A stretch of DNA of 9,908 nucleotides. It comes from Clostridiales bacterium (GTDB taxonomy: Bacteria > Bacillota > Clostridia > Christensenellales > Aristaeellaceae). Under the pieces are notes generated by a model. It searched no databases. It was not told the DNA's origin and saw only the letters and a list, made by a program, of their open reading frames with translations. Shown one piece after another: positions 5,015-9,908 of the stretch. The stretch spans positions 1-9,908 of the forward strand of contig JAHZHX010000070.1 in NCBI GenBank assembly GCA_019420065.1, in the 5' to 3' direction. The translations under genes were made by a program, and so were the position numbers. Every line of letters begins with the position of its first letter. Positions within the stretch are counted from its first letter, which is position 1.

Positions 5015-5647
5015 GTGAAGAGAATCATATCGTTGCTATTTGTTACAGTGATTTGCTTTACAATGGTTCTTACAACAAGTGGTTTTGCGGATAACGGAAC
5101 TGATATATCATCGGATAGAATACTACGACTTCCTAATTGCCCGATTGGTACAACTATGAGGATTCCTGTTGGTAATGCAGAGTATATTGAAACAGCGGAA
5201 GGGCAGCTGCTGAAAATTTCAGATCTTCAGCATTTTTATAGTCAGAAAGAAGCAGCTTCGTACATTCAAAATATCAAAATTGCTTCTGCGTACCCAGTGC
5301 GCCACCCAATACGTTTGGCGAATACTCTTGCATCCAATTATAATTATCGCGTAGCCTCCATTACATACAATTCTTTGAATACCGTTGCACTCTGGGTAGA
5401 CTATACAACATCTGGCGATTCACATACAGGTGTTGTTACATATCACAACGCATATACAACTTTTACTGGATTTACTTTAGGCATAGCATGGCATGAAATA
5501 AGCTGCCACTCAGAAGTCACTTCTTCAGGCAAAGACATATTGGCGAGCGCTCATGGAGAATTAGCATATTATCTTTTGGTTGACGGATTCATTGAATTGG
5601 GGCGAGAAGCCGTAAACCTTTCCGGAAGCTTTATGGCGGCTCGTTAA
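5015..5647 (+). CDS. Secreted protein of unknown family
   Basis: A 210-aa protein with a clear signal peptide: basic start (MKR), hydrophobic core to about residue 20, and a likely signal peptidase I site after G-F-A (residue 25). The mature part is about 185 aa, rich in Thr, Ser, Tyr and Asn, with only two cysteines (Cys42, Cys164), which could form one disulfide. I recognise no catalytic motif. HEISCH at 160-165 resembles a zinc site but does not have HExxH spacing. The C-terminal third contains a Tyr/Leu-rich segment (LAYYLLVDGFIELG). The start is GTG because GGAG (5005-5008) is 6 nt upstream; an ATG at 5013 is directly followed by TGA in its own frame. Base composition is much AT-richer than the flanking genes, suggesting transfer. 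It lies in the same transcript direction as the microprotein and ends before the terminator at 5716. Confidence 0.75.
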   Translation: MKRIISLLFVTVICFTMVLTTSGFADNGTDISSDRILRLPNCPIGTTMRIPVGNAEYIETAEGQLLKISDLQHFYSQKEAASYIQNIKIASAYPVRHPIRLANTLASNYNYRVASITYNSLNTVALWVDYTTSGDSHTGVVTYHNAYTTFTGFTLGIAWHEISCHSEVTSSGKDILASAHGELAYYLLVDGFIELGREAVNLSGSFMAAR

Positions 5648-5684
5648 GTCGTACTTGATTGACAACGGAGAGCGTTTTGCGCTC

Positions 5685-5713
5685 TTGCGAAATGCGAACA
5701 TATGTGCTATATT
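5685..5713 (+). promoter_or_regulatory. uvrA promoter, sigma-A with extended -10
   Basis: TTGCGA (5685-5690), a 17-bp spacer and TATATT (5708-5713), with TG at 5705-5706 giving an extended -10. The predicted start is near 5720. A 6-bp hairpin (AGAGCG 5669-5674 with CGCTCT 5680-5685) abuts the -35. Confidence 0.75.
5695..5708. promoter_or_regulatory. LexA/DinR SOS box in the uvrA promoter
   Basis: CGAACATATGTGCT matches the Firmicute SOS operator core GAAC-N4-GTTC at 7 of 8 fixed positions (GTGC instead of GTTC), with the favoured alternating A/T centre. It lies in the spacer between -35 and -10, so bound LexA would block RNA polymerase. This fits the known SOS control of uvrA in Bacillus. 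Confidence 0.7.
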
Positions 5714-5715
5714 AG

Positions 5716-5750
5716 TGGAGCGCCGGAGGCCGCCGGCGCTCCAATTTTTT
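5716..5750 (+). terminator. Intrinsic terminator overlapping the uvrA start of transcription
   Basis: TGGAGCGCCGG (5716-5726) and CCGGCGCTCCA (5733-5743) form a perfect 11-bp GC-rich stem with a 6-nt loop, followed by A and TTTTTT (5745-5750). It is the first terminator after the secreted-protein gene. A uvrA transcript starting near 5720 would lose the outer 3-4 bp and keep a weaker stem, so partial attenuation of uvrA is possible. Confidence 0.85.
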
Positions 5751-5768
5751 CGTTTGCGGAGGCGCACA

Positions 5769-8594
5769 ATGCAGGATTCCATCATCATCAAGGGCGCAAG
5801 GCAGCACAATCTCAAAAATGTGGACGTAACGCTGCCGCGCGATCAAATGATCGTGTTCACCGGGCTGTCGGGCTCGGGCAAGTCCAGTCTGGCGTTTGAC
5901 ACCATTTACGCCGAGGGGCAGCGGCGGTATGTCGAGAGCATGTCCTCCTATGCGCGGCAGTTCCTGGGGCAGATGGACAAGCCCGACGCCGATCTGATCG
6001 AGGGGCTGAGTCCCGCCATTTCCATCGACCAGAAGACCACCGCCCGCAACCCGCGCTCCACCGTGGGCACGGTGACGGAGATCCACGATTACCTGCGCCT
6101 TCTTTACGCGCGCGCCGGCGTTCCCCATTGCCCGCAGTGCGGGCGGGAGATCCGCCAGCAAAGCGTGGACGAGATGGTTGAGGCCATTTTGTCCCTGCCC
6201 GAAGGCACGCGCATCCAGCTGCTTTCGCCCGTGGTGCGCGCCCGCAAGGGCGAGCATGGCAAGCTGCTGGAGCAGGCGCAAAAGGACGGCTTTCTGCGCG
6301 TGCGCATCGACGGCGAGATGTATCCGCTGGACGAGACCCCGGCGCTGGACAAGCAGAAAAAGCATACCATCGAGATCGTGGTAGACCGCCTGGTCGTGCG
6401 GCCCGACGCGCGCCAGCGCCTGACCGACAGCCTGGAGACCGCCATGAAGCAGTCCGGCGGGCTGGTCACCGTTTTGCAGGATGGGAAGGAGACGCAGTTT
6501 TCCCAGAATTACGCCTGCCCGGAGTGCGGCGTGAACATCGAGGAGTTGGCCCCGCGCATGTTTTCCTTCAATAATCCCTACGGCGCGTGCCCGGAGTGCG
6601 CGGGCCTGGGCGAGATCATGCGCATCAGCGCCGATCTGTGCGTGCCAGACAAGGACAAGACGCTCAGCGAGGGCGCGGTCAGCTGCATGGGCTGGAACAG
6701 CGGCGAGGGCGGCAGCTTTGCCCACGGCATGTTCCGGGCGCTGAGCGAGCATTACGGCTTTTCCATGGACGCGCCCTTCCGCGAGCTGCCGGAAGAAGCC
6801 GTGCGCGTGATCCTCTATGGCACGGAGGGAAAGAAGATCCCCGTCAAGTACGAGAGCGTGAACGGCAGCGGCAATTACATGACGGCCTTTGAGGGCGTGA
6901 TCCCCTCGCTGGAGCGCCGTTACCGCGAAACGCAGAGCGACAGTATGAAGGCCGCCTATGAGGAATACATGAGCCACGAGTCCTGCCCCTGCTGCGGCGG
7001 CCGCCGCCTGAAAAAAGAGGCGCTGGCCGTGACCGTGGCGGGCAGGAACATTGCCGAGGTATCGGAGATGAACGTGCGCGCCGCGCGCGACTTCTTTGCC
7101 GGCCTGAAGCTGGGCAAAACGCAGGCGATGATCGCCGCGCCCATTCTCAAGGAGGTGGGCGCAAGGCTTGGGTTCCTCTGCGACGTGGGGCTGGATTACC
7201 TGACCCTCTCCCGCGCGGCGGCCACTTTGTCTGGCGGCGAGGCGCAGCGCATCCGCCTGGCCACGCAGATCGGCAGCGGCCTGGTGGGCGTGCTCTATAT
7301 CCTGGACGAGCCGAGCATCGGACTGCATCAGCGCGACAACGCCCGGCTGCTTGCCACCCTGCGCCGTCTGCGCGACCTGGGCAATACCCTGATCGTGGTC
7401 GAGCATGACGAGGAAACGCTGCGCGCCGCCGATTATGTGGTGGATATCGGCCCGGGCGCGGGCGAGCACGGCGGCCATATCGTCGCCTGCGGCACGGTGG
7501 ACGAGGTGATGAACACGCCCGGCTCCATCACCGGCGACTACCTGGCGGGGCGCAAATGCATTCCCATTCCGCAGGCGCGCCGCGTGCCGCGCGGGTATCT
7601 CACCGTGCGCGGGGCGCGGGAGCACAACCTCAAAAATATCGACGTTGCCTTCCCGCTGGGGGTATTCTGCTGCGTCAGCGGCGTTTCGGGCAGCGGCAAG
7701 AGCAGCCTGGTCAACGGCATTGTGCATAAAACGCTGGCGCGCGACCTCAACCGCGCCCGCACCAAGCCCGGCGCGTGCGACGGGATCGACGGGATCGAGC
7801 AGCTTGACAAGATCATCTGCATCGACCAAAGCCCCATCGGGCGCACGCCGCGCAGCAATCCCGCCACCTATACCGGACTGTTTGACCTGATCCGCCGCGT
7901 GTTTGCCCAAAGCCCGGAGGCCAAGGTGCGCGGCTACAAGGAAAACCGCTTCTCCTTCAACGTCAAGGGCGGCCGGTGCGAGAGCTGCTCGGGCGACGGG
8001 CTGCTCAAGATCGAAATGCATTTCATGCCCGACCTGTACGTGCCCTGCGAGGTGTGCGGCGGCAAGCGCTACAATCATGAAACGCTGCAGGTCAAATACA
8101 AGGGCCTTTCCATTGCCGACGTGCTGGAGCTGACGGTGGAGGAAGCACTGGGCGTATTTGAAAACCATCCGCTGATTATGAACAAGCTGCGCACGCTCAG
8201 CGAGGTGGGTCTGGGCTATATGCGGCTGGGACAGGCCAGCACCACGTTGTCGGGCGGCGAGGCGCAGCGCGTAAAGCTGGCGACCGAGCTGAGCCGCCGC
8301 GCTACCGGCCGCACCATGATCCTGCTGGACGAGCCGACCACCGGATTGCATGTGGACGACGTGAGCCGCCTGATCCGCGTATTGCAGCAGCTGACCGACG
8401 CGGGCAACAGCGTGCTGGTGATCGAGCATAACCTGGACGTGCTCAAAACCGCCGATTACCTGATCGACCTGGGCCCCGAGGGCGGCGACAAGGGCGGCGA
8501 GGTGGTGGCCGCGGGCACGCCAGAGCAGGTTGCGGCCTGCGAGCGCAGCTATACCGGGCAATACCTGCGCAAAAGCGGCGTGCGGGCGGAGTAA
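5769..8594 (+). CDS. uvrA: UvrA, excinuclease ABC subunit A
   Basis: DNA-damage recognition ATPase of nucleotide excision repair. The UvrA dimer finds bulky lesions and loads UvrB, and UvrC then makes the incisions. The 941-aa length is typical. Two ABC ATPase modules are visible. The first has Walker A GLSGSGKSS (from residue 32), signature LSGGEAQRIRLA (about 487) and Walker B ILDEPSIGLH (about 512). The second has GVSGSGKSS (about 638), LSGGEAQRVKLA (about 827) and LLDEPTTGLH (about 854). Zinc-binding CxxC pairs occur at 250/253 with 274/277 and at 737/740 with 760/763. ATG at 5769 is preceded by GCGGAGG (5756-5762). A longer frame back to 5655 is rejected because it crosses the promoter and terminator. 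uvrB is not adjacent, unlike in B. subtilis. Confidence 0.98.
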   Translation: MQDSIIIKGARQHNLKNVDVTLPRDQMIVFTGLSGSGKSSLAFDTIYAEGQRRYVESMSSYARQFLGQMDKPDADLIEGLSPAISIDQKTTARNPRSTVGTVTEIHDYLRLLYARAGVPHCPQCGREIRQQSVDEMVEAILSLPEGTRIQLLSPVVRARKGEHGKLLEQAQKDGFLRVRIDGEMYPLDETPALDKQKKHTIEIVVDRLVVRPDARQRLTDSLETAMKQSGGLVTVLQDGKETQFSQNYACPECGVNIEELAPRMFSFNNPYGACPECAGLGEIMRISADLCVPDKDKTLSEGAVSCMGWNSGEGGSFAHGMFRALSEHYGFSMDAPFRELPEEAVRVILYGTEGKKIPVKYESVNGSGNYMTAFEGVIPSLERRYRETQSDSMKAAYEEYMSHESCPCCGGRRLKKEALAVTVAGRNIAEVSEMNVRAARDFFAGLKLGKTQAMIAAPILKEVGARLGFLCDVGLDYLTLSRAAATLSGGEAQRIRLATQIGSGLVGVLYILDEPSIGLHQRDNARLLATLRRLRDLGNTLIVVEHDEETLRAADYVVDIGPGAGEHGGHIVACGTVDEVMNTPGSITGDYLAGRKCIPIPQARRVPRGYLTVRGAREHNLKNIDVAFPLGVFCCVSGVSGSGKSSLVNGIVHKTLARDLNRARTKPGACDGIDGIEQLDKIICIDQSPIGRTPRSNPATYTGLFDLIRRVFAQSPEAKVRGYKENRFSFNVKGGRCESCSGDGLLKIEMHFMPDLYVPCEVCGGKRYNHETLQVKYKGLSIADVLELTVEEALGVFENHPLIMNKLRTLSEVGLGYMRLGQASTTLSGGEAQRVKLATELSRRATGRTMILLDEPTTGLHVDDVSRLIRVLQQLTDAGNSVLVIEHNLDVLKTADYLIDLGPEGGDKGGEVVAAGTPEQVAACERSYTGQYLRKSGVRAE

Positions 8595-8661
8595 GCGCGC
8601 AAAGTCGCCGGTTTGCCGCTGCCGCCGTAATTGTTAAGCCTTTTCTCCTCTTTGCGCTTAC
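8591..8661. repeat. Inverted repeat across the convergent gene ends
   Basis: GTAAGCGCGCAAAG (8591-8604) and CTTTGCGCTTAC (8650-8661) are complementary apart from a 2-nt insertion. Each copy contains the stop codon of one of the two converging genes (uvrA and the nitroreductase). The 45-nt interior is GC-rich then T-rich (CTTTTCTCCTCTTT from 8640). It may act as a shared two-way transcript end, though it lacks a classic compact terminator. Confidence 0.5.
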
Positions 8662-9242
8662 CACTTGTTCCAGCGGACCTTGTTTTCTACCGTTGCTTTT
8701 ACCTGGGAAGGCACCTCGGCGTCAGGGCTTGCGTATCCAAGGATGACCAGCGTGGGAAGATACCAGCCGTCCGGGATGTTCAAAAATGCTTTGATTTTTT
8801 CCGGCTCCTTCTTGAACGGAATATGGACCACCGACCCCAGTCCTTCCGCGGCTGCGGCAAGAAGCATATTTTCGACCAGCGCCCAGGCCGCGCCATAGTC
8901 CATCAGGCCGTAGCCGTTCTTGTCCTCGGTCATGGGATACTTCTGCTTGAAAAACGGCAGGATGACGCAGGCGCATTCCTCAATCATGCTGCGCTGGCGG
9001 GGATAGGCAATCCTGAACATCTCCTGCTGCGGCGTTTTGGGTTCCGTGACACGGCAGGGATAGGGGCGGACGATCTGGGCAAGGTCGTGAATGATGGTTT
9101 TGTCCGTCAGCGTCACCAGCTCCCAACGCCGCTGATGGTTGGAGGACGGCGCTTTCAAACCGGCATTGAGGATGCGTTCCAGCGTTTCCCTGGGGATTTC
9201 CCTGTTCTCAAATTGGCGAATACTGCGCCTGCTGTCAATCAC
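8658..9242 (-). CDS. Nitroreductase-family flavin oxidoreductase
   Basis: FMN-dependent NAD(P)H oxidoreductase of the nitroreductase fold. Such enzymes reduce nitro compounds, quinones or other electrophiles in the cytosol; the substrate here is unknown. The N-terminal FMN-phosphate motif SRRSIRQF is present, then LKAPSSNHQRRWELV, the central helix GYGLMDYGAAWALVENMLLAAAAEGLGSVVHIPF, and the family C-terminal segment TLVILGYASPD. The coordinates use the first ordinary start (GTG, 9242), giving 194 aa, but no ribosome binding site precedes it. AAGGAG (about 9266-9271) lies 8 nt before an in-frame AUA at 9257-9255, which would add D-F-Y-Q and the start residue; those residues match the usual family N-terminus, so the protein may be 199 aa. 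Co-transcribed with the marR gene, which ends 3 nt before that AUA. Confidence 0.88.
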   Translation of the reverse strand: MIDSRRSIRQFENREIPRETLERILNAGLKAPSSNHQRRWELVTLTDKTIIHDLAQIVRPYPCRVTEPKTPQQEMFRIAYPRQRSMIEECACVILPFFKQKYPMTEDKNGYGLMDYGAAWALVENMLLAAAAEGLGSVVHIPFKKEPEKIKAFLNIPDGWYLPTLVILGYASPDAEVPSQVKATVENKVRWNKW

Positions 9243-9259
9243 CTGGTAAAAGTCTATTG

Positions 9260-9715
9260 TCAGCGCTCCTTGATTTCGTTAAAATTTTTCAGCATTTGAT
9301 TGGAAAACAGCGTTGTGATCCGCACCAGCTCGGCAATATCCTCGCTGCGCAATTCCGCCATAGCATCGATCTCCGCATTGGCGGCAGGCGGGATGATTTT
9401 TTCCGCATAGGCGCGACCCGTCTTTGTAAATTGTACGATTTTGTTTCGCCGGTCGGCCGGTGATTCGGTCAATGACAAGTAGCCCAGCTTCCAGAATTTC
9501 TTGACAATGGCGCTGATTGTCTGCTTGGTGGCAGACAGCCGTTCGCTGATTTCCGACTGCAAACAGCCGTCCCCGGAAAACCAGATGATATCCAGCACAA
9601 ACAATTCCTTGGCGGTCAAGCCGAACTTCCGGGCATATCGCTCATAAGCGGCGAACTGCACATCCCGCAGCAGGCAGTATTGATTGACATAGCTTCGCAC
9701 ATCTTCCCGGTTCAT
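9260..9715 (-). CDS. MarR-family transcriptional regulator
   Basis: Dimeric winged-helix repressor of 151 aa. The wHTH comprises the helix LTAKELFVLDIIWF, the recognition region SEISERLSATKQTISAIVKKFWKLGYL (about residues 53-79) and the wing with SPADRRNK. Flanking helices at both ends would form the dimer interface. ATG at 9715 is chosen because AAGGA lies 7 nt upstream on the - strand; an upstream frame to 9745 would begin inside the candidate operator. Most regulators of this class repress themselves and an adjacent gene and release DNA on binding a phenolic or oxidising ligand. Here the adjacent gene is the nitroreductase, suggesting a detoxification switch. Cys14 and Cys51 could allow redox sensing, which is speculative. 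Confidence 0.9.
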   Translation of the reverse strand: MNREDVRSYVNQYCLLRDVQFAAYERYARKFGLTAKELFVLDIIWFSGDGCLQSEISERLSATKQTISAIVKKFWKLGYLSLTESPADRRNKIVQFTKTGRAYAEKIIPPAANAEIDAMAELRSEDIAELVRITTLFSNQMLKNFNEIKER

Positions 9716-9734
9716 ACAATCATCCTTCAAAAAA

Positions 9735-9753
9735 TTGATTATCAAATATTTGA
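9735..9753. promoter_or_regulatory. Candidate MarR operator
   Basis: TTGATTATCAAATATTTGA contains two overlapping palindromes: TTGAT-T-ATCAA (9735-9745) and the perfect 12-bp TCAAATATTTGA (9742-9753). It covers the predicted start of transcription of the marR operon (near 9751), so a bound dimer would block initiation. The size and symmetry fit MarR-family sites. Confidence 0.55.
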
Positions 9754-9757
9754 CTGT

Positions 9758-9785
9758 ATAATATCATATATTTTTTGCTTGTCAA
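9758..9785 (-). promoter_or_regulatory. Sigma-A promoter of the marR-nitroreductase operon
   Basis: On the - strand: perfect TTGACA (9785-9780), a 16-bp spacer and TATTAT (9763-9758, 5 of 6). The predicted start near 9751 is about 36 nt before the marR start codon. Confidence 0.75.
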
Positions 9786-9821
9786 TCGCAAATTTTCGGA
9801 ATACGCATGGAAAAGCTTGCA

Positions 9822-9857
9822 TAAAAAACGGCTGCCGGATATTTTCCGACAGCCGTT
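9822..9857 (-). terminator. Intrinsic terminator for leftward transcription
   Basis: AACGGCTGCCGGA (9827-9839) pairs with TCCGACAGCCGTT (9845-9857), a 13-bp stem with one mismatch and a 5-nt loop. On the - strand it is followed by a run of T (9828-9823). It would end a gene to the right of the window. A - strand frame stays open from the window edge to a TGA at 9859-9857, reading HPGNDVPTLLMV at its end. This could be the tail of that gene, but is too short to confirm. Confidence 0.75.
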
Positions 9858-9882
9858 CAGACCATCAACAAAGTGGGTACAT

Positions 9883-9900
9883 CATTGCCGGGATGCAATG
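9883..9900. repeat. 6-bp stem-loop at the right edge
   Basis: CATTGC (9883-9888) and GCAATG (9895-9900) form a short stem with a 6-nt loop. No T-tract follows within the window. The meaning is unclear. Confidence 0.3.
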
Positions 9901-9908
9901 AAGGGGCG

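Noticed and set aside
5492..5509. HEISCH in the secreted protein as a metalloprotease motif
   Set aside because: The second histidine is one residue too far for HExxH, and no third ligand is evident.
5655..5768. N-terminal extension of UvrA
   Set aside because: The segment contains the promoter, SOS box and terminator, and UvrA proteins begin close to the IIIKGARQHNLKN segment.
5712..8561. 949-aa open frame on the - strand
   Set aside because: It is the exact antisense of uvrA. Such frames arise from GC-rich codon usage, and it has no ribosome binding site or protein features.
8631..9299. 222-aa open frame on the + strand
   Set aside because: It is antisense to the well-supported nitroreductase gene and has no family features.

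Overview
The window carries a core chromosomal segment of an endospore-forming, fairly GC-rich Clostridia-like Firmicute. The main evidence is an intact spoIIGA-sigE-sigG cluster, strong AAGGAGG-type ribosome binding sites, sigma-A promoters, and a Bacillus/Clostridium-type LexA (SOS) box at uvrA. I cannot place the species from the sequence alone.

Layout. Positions 1-528 are non-coding and full of inverted repeats, including a terminator-type hairpin. Positions 529-2888 hold three genes on the + strand: spoIIGA (membrane aspartic protease), sigE (pro-sigma-E, mother cell) and sigG (forespore sigma). sigG has its own sigma-G-like promoter. Positions 2889-3357 are non-coding, with a 24-bp tandem duplication, a purine/pyrimidine hairpin shared in part with the left end, a long-stem terminator and further hairpins. 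A PLP-dependent threonine aldolase-family gene (3419-4450) has its own promoter and terminator.

Positions 4560-5650 are visibly AT-richer than everything around them. They hold a consensus sigma-A promoter, a single-helix membrane microprotein (about 39-42 aa), one or two mini-ORFs and a gene for a secreted protein of unknown family (210 aa). These are closely packed like a small operon, and this is the most likely acquired and least explained part. uvrA (5769-8594) follows. Its promoter contains an SOS box and overlaps an intrinsic terminator. On the - strand, a MarR-family regulator (9260-9715) and a nitroreductase-family protein (8658-9242 or 9257) form a short operon read from a promoter with a palindromic candidate operator. 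A leftward terminator at 9822-9857 closes a gene outside the window.

How the parts work together: SpoIIGA activates pro-sigma-E after septation, sigma-E drives mother-cell genes, and sigma-G takes over in the forespore. UvrA is the damage-recognition ATPase of nucleotide excision repair, probably SOS-induced. The MarR regulator probably controls itself and the flavin reductase. Two genes have a strong Shine-Dalgarno whose best-placed codon is AUA rather than AUG, which is worth checking.
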